Shown one piece after another: positions 21,781-33,472 of a stretch of DNA of 64,000 nucleotides; within the stretch, counting starts at the first letter, position 1; the number at the start of each line of letters is the position of its first letter. A program made the translations under genes and the position numbers. Below the pieces are notes generated by a model. The model saw only the letters and a program-made list of their open reading frames with translations. It was not told the DNA's origin and made no database searches. The stretch is from Camellia lanceoleosa (taxonomy: Eukaryota; Streptophyta; Magnoliopsida; Ericales; Theaceae), in the NCBI GenBank assembly GCA_025200525.1, contig CM045762.1, positions 78,117,217-78,181,216 of the forward strand, given 5' to 3'.

Positions 21781-22920
21781 TACCTTGGTAGTGGGTGCTC
21801 TCATCACATGTCAGGTAACAAATCTTACTTCACCTCCCTTGAAAAATATGAAGGAGGAATTGTTACTTTTAGAGATGGTGGCACTTCTAGGGTCATTGGT
21901 AAAGGCTTTATAAGTGTGGCTGGTCTTCCCAAGCTCGAAAATGCATTACTTGTTGATGGCCTCAAAGCAAATCTTTTGAGCATCAGTCAAACGTGTGATT
22001 CTCACCATGAAGTATTATTTTCAAAAAATAAATGTGAAATTATAGATAAAAAGGGAAATACTGTCATGCATAGGGTTCACACATCTGATAACTGCTATGA
22101 GATTGTTACCACTAATGATCTCACTTGCCACTTAACCATCATAAGTAATATTGATCTGTGGCATCAAAGATTAGGTCACATGAATATCAAAGACCTAACT
22201 AAGATAGCCAACAAAGAGCTTGTGAGAGGAGTATCTAAATTGGGTAAGAATATGAACCATGTGTGTGGATTATGTCAACTTGGGAAGCAAACCCGTGCCC
22301 CTCATAAAAAGGTGAACAGCTTTATAACCAAACGTCCTCTTGAATTGGTTCATATGGATCTTATGGGACCTACTCGCACTTAAAGCATTCGAAGGAAAAG
22401 GTATATTTTTTTAACCGTTGATGATTTTACTCATTTTTTAAGGGAAAAATTTGATATGTTTGATGCTTTCCAGGCCTTAGTCTTTAAAATCCAAAATGAA
22501 CAAGATGTTTTTATTAAGCGATCATAAGAATCTGAATCGATCTCGGTCATGAGTTTGAAAATAGTTCGTTTTCGGATTTTTGTGATATGCATAGAATTAA
22601 GCATGAATTTTTTGCTCCGATTACTCCACAACAAAATGGAGTTGTTGAGAGAAAGAACAAGGTTGTTCAAGAGATGGCTAGGGTCAGGCTCCTGAGTAAG
22701 AAAGTTCCTTCAAAGTTTTGGACTGAAGCCTTAAATACCACTGTTTATGTTGTGAATTGTGTGTATTTAAGGCCCGGCACTTTACAAACTCCATATGAAT
22801 TGTGGAAGGGATTGAAACCTAATGTAAAATGCTTCAAAACTTTTGGGAGTAAATGTTACATTTCAAAGATAGAGAGCCTTTGGGTAAATTTGACTCCCAA
22901 AGTGATGAAAGTATTTTTCT
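21781..22920 (+). pseudogene. Sirevirus protease end and integrase
   Basis: The protease motif reads YLGSGCSHHMSG instead of YLDSGCS: the catalytic Asp is now Gly. GAG-pre-integrase follows: FRDGGTSRVIGKGFI, LWHQRLGHMN. The integrase zinc finger has H/H then CGLCQLGKQ at residues ~150-158 of the 191-codon ORF from 21808. After a stop at 22381, core residues continue: DDFTHF keeps the first catalytic Asp; the second, in the RSD-HG segment near 22535, is destroyed by substitution and frameshift; the Glu is present in QQNGVVERKN (22629-22658). The product would insert cDNA into the genome. Non-functional. Confidence 0.85.
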
Positions 22921-23532
22921 AAGGTATTCAACCACTAGTAGAGTTTTTCGTGTCTATAACCTATGAACTTTATCTTTAATGGAATCGATCGATGTGGTTA
23001 TAGATGACACAGGTTCTCCTACTTCAGCGATAAATGAGGAAGAGAATGGTGAGTCTTAAATCGTGGATACTGAACCACAAAGTCAAAGAAGCAGAGGTCC
23101 AAGCACAAGAAGGTGAGCCAACACCAACTTCTAAGGTATGTCAGAGTCCAAAGAGTGCAAAAAGAGACACCACCTTTGATGCTTCTCTCATCACAAGTCC
23201 AGAGTTCAAACCATTAGTAAGGCTGAAATTGAATCATCCGTCTCAAGAGGTAATTGGAAGTGTCACAGATCGAATGAAAACCCGAAGACAAATTCTGGAG
23301 GAGGTATCTCATATGTGTTATGTTTTATTAATTGAACCTAAGAATATGAAAGAGGCCTTACTAGATGATAGTTGGGTCAATGCTATGCATGAAGAATTAG
23401 GTCAATTTAAACGTAACAATGTTTGGATTCTTGTCTCCAGACCTAGAGACATGAATATGATAGGTACCAAGTGGATCTTTAAGAATAAATCTGATGAGAA
23501 TGGTATTGTGGTTAGAAATAAACCTAGGTTGG
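22921..23532 (+). pseudogene. Sirevirus integrase C-terminus and RT N-terminus
   Basis: After a variable linker, RT begins with MKEALLDDSWVNAMHEELGQF, WILVSRPRDMNMIGTKWIFK and ends at KPRLV, exactly where the 4.3-kb insertion begins. The reading resumes at 27885 with QGYT-equivalent sequence (TQGYT... in the next part). Confidence 0.85.
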
Positions 23533-24594
23533 TGTAGACACCTCATTTTTGAACGACCTTAAGACTCAGACATCACCGATTGAGCGCTTAGTGATGTTGC
23601 ATATCGTGCTCGTTCAGAGGTTTCAGAGTCTCGGCTACGAGCCTTGCCTCCGGACTTCCGGACTCTTTCATGCTTTGCCTCGGGCTCGGTTTTCTCTGCT
23701 TTTTCCGTATGGGAGAGAGAGGTCTCTTAGATCATCTCTCAAAGGTCGCAGCTACGCTTTGTGGTCGAGGCCATTTTGCCCGCTTGGAGTCCGGTGCTGT
23801 TTTTGAGTCATGGTCAGAGTGCCTTGTTCGGGACCGCTTAACCACCTCCGTTTGCTTCGATTTTTGGCATGCATCTTATTTACTCTCTTTTGAGGGACAC
23901 TGTGGTCCGAGAGACCAACTTAGGTCGAACACCACTTCCGGTGCCTAACAGTTAGTTTTCAGGGCCCCAGGCTGTGCGTTTTGGCCCCCGAACCTTCATT
24001 TTGCATCGGTTTGAGTTCATTTTTGGCAGGGACCTCTGTTTCATTGTTAGAAAGGTCGTAGAAGGGTGGGAGGCCAGTAATTGTTCTGACAACCAGTTTT
24101 ATTCCTTCATCACCCTCCGTCGCCCGTTTTTCTCACTTGAAAGCCAATGTTGACCACCTTAAGGCCACTTTTTCTAGCTCTAAACCACATATTTGTGTTG
24201 TACACACCTGGGAGGCCACCAATATCATATGGCCGGCCAGTAATTGTGTGTGACCCTTTTGAACCCCTCTCAAAAGTGGCCTTTTCTCTCTCCTGGTTCA
24301 CTGTCTCCAGTTTTTGACCACATGGTTGTGTTGAGCACACATGGGAGGCCACCAATTTGTGGTGGCCGGCCACTAATACCACTTGACCCTTTTGACCCTT
24401 GGCTGGCCGGCCATGGGGAGAGCCGCCACCACCTAAACCCTAGCAAGCTGGCCGGCCATGATCCTCACTGTTGGTACATTACAAAAATACCCTCATCTTA
24501 CCCCTAGATGTTGTATCCGGTGGGCCAACTTTTGGGGGGAAACTTGAATTGTTTTCCCCTCCCATTTTTCCCCCTCTTTCTCTCCCTCTTTTGC

Positions 24595-24604
24595 CTATAT
24601 AAAC
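24595..24604 (+). promoter_or_regulatory. TATA box of giant LTR copy 1
   Basis: CTATATAAAC follows a pyrimidine-rich stretch (CCCCTCCC...CTCTTTTGC). Its position matches the TATAAAA at 29239 in copy 2. Confidence 0.6.
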
Positions 24605-24837
24605 AAAGACCCCAACTCTGGTTTTAGGGGTTAGAAAAATTGCTTTTGGAGCCTTGCATTACATTTCTCTCTTTCCCTCACTTCAAACACCAAAACCTCC
24701 CAAATCCTACATCCTTTACTCTACAACTCATAGCCCCACCCTTCCATCGTTCATTCCAGCAGCTTGAGATTGTTCTTCAGAGCTTAGGAGCACCCAAACT
24801 TGGGCCAAAAGCAGCTGGAAGTTGAGTCTTCAAGGTT

Positions 24838-25765
24838 AAGTCTTCCTCTCCTCTTTTTGGTACTATTTTTGCATCCTATCTAAGCCATACTTTTTTGTAT
24901 ATTTGGGCTCCGACCCTAACTGAAAATAGCATTATTTTGAGCTCTTTTCATGTTTTTTTAAGGGCCTCTCACTGTTTGAGGCTTCCTCTTCACACTTGCT
25001 TCTTTACCTCTCTTATATGCCTCTTTCTTGCATGGTATTTTAGGCCTATTTATAAACTGTTTTGAGCTCTGTCATGAACTGTAAAGTGGCTTATTTTGAT
25101 CCCTTATTCAACATTGTTGAAGGGCTCCTCACTTTTTGAGGATTCCATTTGCCACTTGCCTTTTTGGCCCTCTTTTGGCACTATTTTTGCATGATTTGTT
25201 AGCCCCTTGTGCTTGCATTTTTGGACTTTGGTCTGAACTAAAAATAGCCTCATTTTGACCCATTCTTCATGTTTCATTAAGGGTATTTTGCTGTTTGAGG
25301 CATCCTTTTTATACTTTGTGTTTAAATCTCTTTTTAAGCCTTACTTTGCATAGCATTTTAGGTTTACTTGTGCACTGTTTTGGGTCTGGTCCTTAACTGT
25401 AAAATACCACATTTTGGGCCCCTCTTCAACTTTGTTGAAGGTCCCTCCTCTGTTTGAGGCCAGCTAGCATCACTTGCTTCTTTGTTCTCCTTTAGGCCCA
25501 TATCTTGCATGATAGTTTAGCCATACTTGTGTTTGTTTTCGTGGCTTGTCATAAACTGTAAAGCACTTTATTTTGGGCCCCTCTTCAACTTTTTTGAAGG
25601 ACTCATTGCCATTTAGGGCAATAAGCTGCTACTTGCTTCATTATCTCTCTTTCGGGGCCATTTTTGCATGTTGGTTTAGCCCCATTTGTGTTCACTGTTT
25701 GGCCTTGTTTAAAACTATAAATATGCTTTTTTTGGGGCTGTCTTGATTCTGTCTTCACACTTCAT
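24838..25765 (+). repeat. Tandem repeat, ~159-bp period, about six copies
   Basis: The landmark 'AACTGTAAA/AACTAAAAA ... TTTTGGGCCCCTC or TTTTGACCC' recurs at about 24918, 25075, 25234, 25395, 25552 and 25712. Each unit also contains TTGCAT..TTTAG and TGAAGG..TTTGAGG blocks. Units are diverged. Confidence 0.75.
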
Positions 25766-27879
25766 GTTCAAATAATGCATGCATTGCATAGCCATAGGTC
25801 ATTCTATGCGCCTAATTTCATGTTTCGGGATTCATTTCATGCATCGGATGTCATTTTTCCATGTTTCGGGGCTGTTTTGCATCACTTTTTACTACTGAAA
25901 TTTGCATGCTAGTATGCCATATTCCATACCTTGTCATGTCTTGTTAGAGTGGCATTCCGTGCCTTTGCGTGCATGTGTGCACGCATCTCGAGTGTCTCAT
26001 TTTCATCTAATGACCTCTTATGTGAGTGTGGCTGAGGTCCACTTGTGTTAGTGTAAGTCCATATTGTATTGTGTATGCCATTTCATTCCATAGCGTTGTG
26101 TATGCTAGGTTGTATGTTAGCGCATTGTGTATGCCATGTTACTACAAGATCGTGTATGCCTTTTCATAGAATGTTGCATGTTAGGATGTATCTTAGTTGC
26201 ATTTCATGCATGTCATGCATATTGCATTGTGTTCGGGATAGGGGTTAGCCCGAGCACGGGAAACGAGGTATGTTTCGTACTTTGAGTGACGGAACGTGTC
26301 TCAATTCCCTAGTCTCCGACACTCTGGATTATCCATGATGGAGTTAGATTTTAGTTGAGTTTTCATGTGCATTCATTCTATATTGAGTTGTGCAATTCGA
26401 TTTCTCGGCCATCATGCATCGAGATGCGTGATTGGTGGCACGAGGATTGAGGCATGCATACATTTGTGAAAATACATTGCCATGCCCCTTCCCTATTCTC
26501 TGTTGTAGCAAATCAAGAATCAGTTGTCTTCCGGGGCTTGGCGCGCTTTCCAAAAATTATTGCAAAACAGAGGCTAATTGGGGCATCACAGTGGATTTCC
26601 GCGCAAAAGTAACCCGGACATGCATCATTCATCATCTGAAGAAGAGTCAAGGCAGTCCCTGGCTTGCATGCCAGTTTATTATTTTCTTGGTTAATTTTGT
26701 TAATTAATTAGGAATTTGTACATATTTTGGACTGTATTATTTGGACTGCATTTATTCGGGATCAGATATTATTTATTCGAACCCTCTCGCTAAAGGGCAA
26801 TGTTGTAATAAGTGTGCGGAGTGTGATGTATGTCTTCCAACCCCACGCCTTTTCTTTCCTTTTTATTTACCAAATTATGATGGTTAGGTTAGGCATGTTT
26901 CAATTAGCATACAAAGATGATAGCATGTTTGCATTCATTCATCTGCTTTTGTATGCACCTGCCTCGCACATCATATAACCGCATTTGTATTTCAATTTCG
27001 AAGTTGAATACTTGATAGTCAAGCATCTCATATGCCATGTTTAGAATAGCCGAGCTCGCTATAGTTGCATTTTTGCATGTGTTGCATTAGGCATTTCTGT
27101 ATAGTTAGGATCATGCATGGATTTCTAATTAGCTTCTGTTTTGGCTTGGAGTACTCGGTAAGTTTTTATGCTTTAGCATCCTTGCATGCGTGTGAGTGAC
27201 TATCATGAATAGCATGCTTACTATGAGGCTATGTGCTTATGTGATATAACTGCTTGAATGCCTGTGGGTGAAGGTTGGGTTACTTGGATTGGAACAATGC
27301 ATTGACTGTGTGTCTTAAGCCCACTAGATAGTGGCAAAACCATGTTTTCTAAGCCCACCTGAGGGTGGCAAAATCCGCATTTTAAGCTTACCTGCGTGTA
27401 GCACCATCAAACCATTTTTCAAACAAACAAACATGAAATGTTTTGTTCCAATTCAGGCGACTCGGTCTATACTTGTATGCTGTGCGCATCACATAGTAAA
27501 TCTAGGCTAATAACCGAAATAAGAACGCACAATGTTTTCAAAATTAGATATCATGGTTAGTAGAGGCCGGTCTTTGACCGGGCGAGCGGGGGTGCTCACG
27601 AAGTGATCTTCCCCAATCGTACCCAAGTTCCCGAGCCAAGGCAACTTTGGTGATGACGGACACGTGGCCTTAGGCAACGAGTCAGGGTTTCCTAAATTTC
27701 TCAAAATAAAATATTTAGGTTATGACTCAGATTCCGCAAAGCGTTCATGTTTGGCACTTCTTTCAAAAAATCTGTTTTCTCAAAACGATTTGCCGGATTT
27801 GGACTCTTTGATTCAAGATTAAGAACCATGACACAAATCGAGTCTGAGCTGTAGCGAGGCCCCCCGCGGGCTTGTTACA

Positions 27880-28632
27880 GTTGGTTACTCAAGGCTATAC
27901 TTAAGTTGAAGGTGTTGACTATGATAAGACGTTTGCCCCAGTTGCACGTCTCAAATCTATTCGTATTTTACTTGGTGTTACATGCTTTCTTGGATTCAAA
28001 TTGTTTCAAATGAATGTGAAAAGTGCCTTTTTGAATGGGTACTTGAAAGAAGAGGCTTATGTTGAGCAACCAAAAGGGTTTGAGGACCCAAAATGTCCAA
28101 ACCATGTCCACAAGCTAGACAAGGCTTTGTATGGGTTGAAACAAGCCCTTCGAGCTTAGTATGATAGACTTACTACTTCTTTTCTTGATAATGATTTTCA
28201 AAGGGGTAGTGTGGACAAGACCTTATTTTTGAAACATACTAAGTCTCATATACTTGTTGCTCAGATTTATGTTAATGATATTGTGTTTGGATCCACTACT
28301 GATCATCTTGTTAAATACTTTTCGGATTGCATGACACATGAGTTTGAGATGAGCATGATGGAGAGAGTTGTCTTATTTCTTAGGTCTTCAAATTAAACAG
28401 TCTCTTTCAGGTATGTTTGTTTTTCGCATCAAGTATGCCAAAAATCTTGTGTCAAAGTTTGGTCTTGAGTCGGCCAAACATGCACGCACTCCTATGAGCA
28501 CCATTTCACCTTTCCAAAGATTCCTCTAGTATTGATGTTGATCCCGCCATTTATAGGAGTATGATAGGAGTCTTTTTGTCACCGTCTGCACATTGCATTG
28601 AGTGTAAGTGTTTGTGCTCGTTACCAAGCATG
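27880..28632 (+). pseudogene. Sirevirus RT, middle part
   Basis: Reads GVDYDKTFAPVARLKSIRILL, FQMNVKSAFLNGYLKEEAYVEQPKGF and LDKALYGLKQALRA, with a stop at 28158. The catalytic box at 28267-28278 is YVND, so the first catalytic Asp of YVDD is replaced by Asn. A frameshift follows near 28383. It ends with LCSLPSM/ARYQA where the second giant insertion begins. Confidence 0.85.
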
Positions 28633-29059
28633 TGTAGACACCCATTTTTGACCATCCTCAAGACTTGGACGTCATCGTTTGAACACTCGATGATCATCCA
28701 TGTTCGTGTTCGTCTTGAGTTCTCGGAGGTCTCGATCGCGCGCCTTGCCTCAAGATCTCTCGACTTATTTGTTTTGTGCTTGGTTGGACCAAGGACTTGT
28801 GGTCTTTGCACCTGAGGGTAGGAAATGGCTTGTTGGCTATCCCCACATCCCACCAGCCTTAGCATGTTGCCACTGGCCCTGTTTTGTTGTTACCGGCCAA
28901 AAGTGTTGGCCGGTCGGCAATGTTTTTAGTCGGCCGACCCTTTGTGTTGGTCGATCAGCCTTTTCTACTGGCCGAACCCTGTTCATCTGCTTTATGCAGA
29001 TATTTAGTGCCAGGTGGCACAGTCTGTATCCTCCATACACGTGTATGGAGGATTTGCAC

Positions 29060-29228
29060 CTTTGTTTTAGCTTCTTGAAGAATTTTGAACCTTTTGAACC
29101 CTTGTTTTAGCTTCTTGAGAAAGTTTGAACCTTTTGAACCTTTTTTTAGCTTCTTGAGGAAACTTGAACCTTTTTAGCTTCTCCAAGAAGCTTGAACCTC
29201 TTTAGCTTCTCCAAGAAGCTTGAACCCT
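29060..29228 (+). repeat. Short tandem repeat upstream of the TATA box
   Basis: A unit built from TTTTAGCTTCTTGA(G/A)GAA, then (T/C)TTGAACCTTTT(GAACC) occurs about five times, drifting to TTTAGCTTCTCCAAGAAGCTTGAACC in the last two copies; the AAGCTT-like palindromes could form hairpins. Confidence 0.7.
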
Positions 29229-29238
29229 CTTGTTTCTC

Positions 29239-29245
29239 TATAAAA
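29239..29245 (+). promoter_or_regulatory. TATA box of giant LTR copy 2
   Basis: TATAAAA at the end of an array of TAGCTTCTTGAGGAA/CTTGAACC(T) short repeats (29060-29225), 606 bases from the LTR start. Confidence 0.6.
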
Positions 29246-29899
29246 GAGGCCCTCCATCTCCTTTAGAGAGGTTCCAAAAATTTGTTTAAGACTCTAAGAT
29301 ATATCTCTCTTTATATCTCTATATTTTGGGTTCAAAAGGGTCTTGTTCTTGGCCTATTACACCACACCTCATAGCCACACACCTCCACCATTTATCTAAG
29401 GTTCTTGGAGGTCATTTTCAAAGGTTAAAGAGTTGGTTCTTGGTCCAAGAACCTGCTAGCTTTGCATCTGTGCATCAAGGGTGAGAACTACCTTTTTTAT
29501 TTCCCATTTTTGCACACACTTTTAGCCTATCTTGCATGTTGTTTTTAGCTTAACTTATAACTGATAAAAGTTATTTTTTTTCATGCTTTTGAAGTTTGTT
29601 TAAGATCACTTTTGTGTTTGGGGTTGTTTACCTCCTCTTAGGCCTTGTTTGGCCTCATTTTTGTGCCTTTTTTGTGAGCTTTGGGACCACCTTGTATTAT
29701 TTTCTCACCACGAAATCAAGGGTGGGGTGGTGTTTTGAGGTCCTAAGAAGGAGAGGGCCATCCCCTCTCCTTGTTGTCTTCAATACTTGTCATATTTGCC
29801 TCATATGTGAGCACCTTTGTTAAGTTCATGTTGGCCATGTCTTAGCTGGTATTTGTGGTTATTTTTTCTGTCATATGCCACTGTTTTTGCCTATCTTGG

Positions 29900-30260
29900 T
29901 CATTCCATGCATGGTTTATACACTTGTAGTGTAAATTTTGCAAACTAGTCTTGAATGCCTCATGTTTGAGCATGTGTTTCTAGCTTGTTTTTGGGCCATC
30001 TCAGTAGATTTTTGGTGTAGTTTTAACATGCCTTAGATCTGTTTTTGCTTGGTTTGGTTGGCCCTTGCATGCCATATACACTTGTAGTGTAAATCACACA
30101 CACTAGCTTTGTATGCTCCTTGAAGTAGCATCTCATTTTAGCTTATGTTGTGTCCATTTCAGCATGTTCTTAGACTTATTTTATCATGTCATACCTTTTT
30201 TTAGGTTTGGTTTGGTTAGCCCTTGCATGCTCCATACACTTGCCATGCAATCCCATGAAA
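29900..30260 (+). repeat. ~159-bp tandem repeats in copy 2
   Basis: ATACACTTGTAGTGTAAA recurs at about 29918, 30076 and, diverged, 30235, each preceded by GGTTGGCCCTTGCATG-like sequence. The period is the same as in copy 1 although the unit sequences have diverged strongly. Confidence 0.65.
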
Positions 30261-32900
30261 TAGCCTAACATGCGTCATGTTGTGACATGTCTTTTTAGCA
30301 TGCTTTTGGCTTGACTTCAAGAAGATTTTATCCATGTTTTGGTATGCTTGAGGTCTGATTTTGGTTGTCTTGGTCACCCATGACTTGTTTTGCATAGCTT
30401 TGGTTCAATTTTGCTTGTAAGCTTTGTGTATTGAGTCATTTAGTATGCATTACTTGGCCTATTTCAATGATTTGGCTTCATTTGTAGTGTAATTTCAGTC
30501 CATGTTTCATGGTCATGCACATGCATTTATCACTCTTTAAATGCGTTTGAGAGTTGTGCTTGTATGCCTCATTTATGGACCATTGCATGAACTTCATCTT
30601 TGTGCATTCCGAGCCACCATCCCAACACGTTTTGCCACTAATTTTGACCTGCATCAGGTCTGTTTGGGGTTGGTTTCATCATTTGAGCATCGCTTTGCAT
30701 GTCTATAGTGTATTGCATTTCACTAGCTTCGATGTTTGAGTCTTTAACAATGCAATACATGAGTGTTTGCATACTTCGGAGTCATTTTGGGGCCATTTAG
30801 TATGCCATTTCAGAGCTGAATGTATGCCATTGTATGCCATGTTTCATTCTTGCACTGCTCTTGGAGAGTTTCATTTTTTGCCTTAGGCTTGGAACCCTTG
30901 CATTGTGCATGTTTGCATGAATCTTGGGCCTTGTTCTTATCTCATTTGGCCACTGATTTTAGCATGCTTGAGAGCTACCCATATTAGTGTAAGTCCATCT
31001 CACCATGTTGTTGCATGCTTGTTTCATTTTGCATGTTGTTGCATGCTATACATGTCCACATGTTTAGGTTGTATGCTTATTGCATATTGCATGTTAACAT
31101 GCTCATGTTGCATTAGATTTGTTGCACACTTGAGTTATTTGCATGCTTACTTGCTTGCCTAGGTTGCATTGCATTGTGTGTGCATCTCTTGCCTCTTGAT
31201 CAATCATAATAGAGGTTGGGGCCCTTTATGTGTTTTGTGCATTTCATTCCCAATTGAGTTGCACACTTGGCTTCTTTGGCCATCATGCATTGAAATGCGT
31301 GATTGATGGCCCGAGGGTCAAAAACCATACTTCTTTGAGTCTTAAACATGATAAGGAGGGTGGTTGTGCAAACATTGGTTTGAAAATGCATTGCCATGCT
31401 CTGTTTGCCCTCTGCTGCTACAAAACAGGATTCTGCAGGAAGAGATGGCCGGTCGGCCATCTTCAGTGCCAGCTGGCTATGTATTGTTGGCCGAGAGCCT
31501 CACACATGGCCGATGACCAGTTTCCCATGGCCGGTGGCCTTGTTTTTTGGCGGGTGACCTTCCACAGTGCTCAGAAGGTGGTTCAGAAACATCCTAGAGA
31601 CTTATGCAGTTTTCAGAAGTGCAGAGTAGTGTAAATAGAGGCAGCATGAGTATGACGATGGATTTCTGAGCGAAACCGAACATGCATGCATTCATTCCTC
31701 TTCTCGAGGCCTCTTTACTGCTTTCTTAGCTTAATTACTTTATTTAATTAGTTAAGTGTTGTGTAATAATTAATTAGCTTGTTAGTTAGTTAATTTATAT
31801 TATTCTTTCGGACCCTCCAAGTGAGGACACAATTGTAATAAGTGTGCATGTGTGTGATGTATGTCTTCTAACCCCACGCCTTTCTCCCTTTTATTTACCA
31901 GCTTATGATGGTTAAATTAGGGCACGTTTCAATTAGCATACTTATGCTCGCATGTTTGCATCCATTCATCTGTCTTACATGCACCGGGTTGGGCACATCA
32001 TACTAACTGCATAGTATTTCAATTCCAAGTTGAATACGTGTATCGAATTGTCGCATCTCATATGCCATTTTAGATTAGTCGAGCCTATTCTAGCTGCATT
32101 TTGCATGTGATGCATTAGCCATTGCTAACATGAACTAGGATCATGCATTTGATTACTAACTAGTTTCTGTTTTGGCTCGGAGTACTAGGTAAGCTTTTAT
32201 GCTTTAGCATCCTTGCATGTATGTGAGTGACGGCCATGATAACATGCTTACCATGAGGCTAACTGCTTATGTGATTAACTGCCTAAATGCCTGTGGGTGA
32301 AGGTTGGATTGCTTGAATTGGGACAATTCATTGAAATCCATATTTTTAGCCTACTTACGAGTAGCAAACCTCAAACCATTTTCCAAACAAACGGATATGC
32401 GATGCTTTGTTCCAAATTAGGCGATCTAGTCTATATTTGTGTGGTGTGTGCATCACATAGTAAATTCTAGCTAATAATCGGAATAAGAATGCATGTGTTT
32501 TCAAAAACAAGATATCATGTTTAGTAGTGGCCGATCTTTGATCGGGCGAGCGGGGGTGCTCATAGCTGACTTTCCCCAATCGTACCCAAGTTCCCGAGCC
32601 AAGGCAACTTTGGTGATGACGGACACGTGGCCTTAGGCAACGAGTCAGGGTTTCCTAAATTCCCCAAAATAAAATATTTAGGTGGTGACTCTGTATCTGG
32701 CAAAGCAGTCCATGTTTGGCACTTCTTTCAAAAATCTGTTTTCAAAACGATTTGCTGGATTTGGACTCTTTGATGATTTATCAGTCTCGCATTGCACATT
32801 GCGGGATCAGATTAAAAACCGTGACATTTGAGTCCGAACTGTAGTGAGCCCAAATGAACAAAACGGGATTCCTTCCCGAGACGTTCGGGGCGCGTCTACA

Positions 32901-33472
32901 CATGTCCTAAAGAGTCTCATCTTCTTGTAGTCAAACACATCATTAAGTATGCTAATGGGACATTGGGTTATGGGATTTGGTTTTTGACCGACACTACAGC
33001 TGAAATCACTGGTTTTTCCGATGCCGACTGGGCAGGGTGTGCTGATGATCGAAAGAGCACATCTGGGGGGTGTTTTTACCTTGCGATTAATCTAGTTGCC
33101 TAGCATAGCAAAATGCAAAATGCCATCTCTTTTTCGACTGTCGAGGTTGAGTACATTGCTACAGGGAGTTGTTGTGCACAAATGCTGTGGATGAAACAAA
33201 TGCTTCATGATTATGGAATAAACCAGAACACTCTCACTCTTTTCTATGATAACACAAGTGCCATTAACATTTCTAAAAATCCAATCCAACACTCTCGCAC
33301 CAAACACATTGACATTCGTCATCATTTTATTCGAGAGTTAGTGGAAGAAGGCCTTGTTGTTCTTGAACATGTACCCACTGAGTATCAAAAAGCTGATATT
33401 TTTACAAAATCCCTTGATCTTCTTAGATTTGAGTTCCTTAGAAAGACTTTGGGTGTCGTGCTCAGTCACTAG
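32901..33472 (+). pseudogene. Sirevirus RNase H
   Basis: Reads KSHLLVVKHIIKYANGTLGYG, FSDADWAGCADDRKSTSGGCF (catalytic Asp in DADWAG), an in-frame stop at 33101 replacing the Trp of VSW, then VEVEYIATGSCCAQ (Glu), FYDNTSAINISKNPIQHSRTK and HIDIRHHFIRELVE (His/Asp), ending ADIFTKSLD...GVVLSH. It would degrade the RNA strand during reverse transcription. Confidence 0.9.

Larger units (their letters stand above)
23533..27879 (+). mobile_element. Giant solo LTR (4.35 kb), copy 1
   Basis: It begins TGTAGACACC and ends GTTACA. The 5-bp duplication GTTGG lies at 23528-23532 and 27880-27884, and removing the insert restores the RT reading. It has no gag, pol, PBS or polypurine-flanked internal region, and no second copy of its own ends inside. 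A TATA box (CTATATAAAC, 24595) sits 1.06 kb from the start. These points fit a solo LTR of a large-LTR retrotransposon, such as the Ogre/Tat group, but a non-autonomous LARD-like element is not fully excluded. Small ORFs inside are not conserved with copy 2. Confidence 0.7.
28633..32900 (+). mobile_element. Giant solo LTR (4.27 kb), copy 2
   Basis: It starts TGTAGACACCCATTTTTGAC and ends GGGGCGCGTCTACA. CATG precedes the element and follows it (28629-28632, 32901-32904), so a 4- or imperfect 5-bp duplication is present, and its removal restores RNase H. It is homologous to 23533-27879 along its length: the first 80 bases, the ~159-bp repeats, ACCCCACGCCTTT...TTATTTACCA (26838/31873), TTTCAATTAGCATAC, the CGGGCGAGCGGGGGTGCTCA block (27577/32539) and the ACGGACACGTGGCCTTAGGC block. 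No coding capacity. Confidence 0.7.

Noticed and set aside
23533..27879. Full-length LARD or LTR element rather than a solo LTR
   Set aside because: The terminal sequence is not repeated inside, and no PBS or internal domain was seen. Kept as the less likely alternative.
23549..32579. Many ORFs of 60-136 codons in the giant LTRs
   Set aside because: None is conserved between the two homologous copies, and none shows a known domain.
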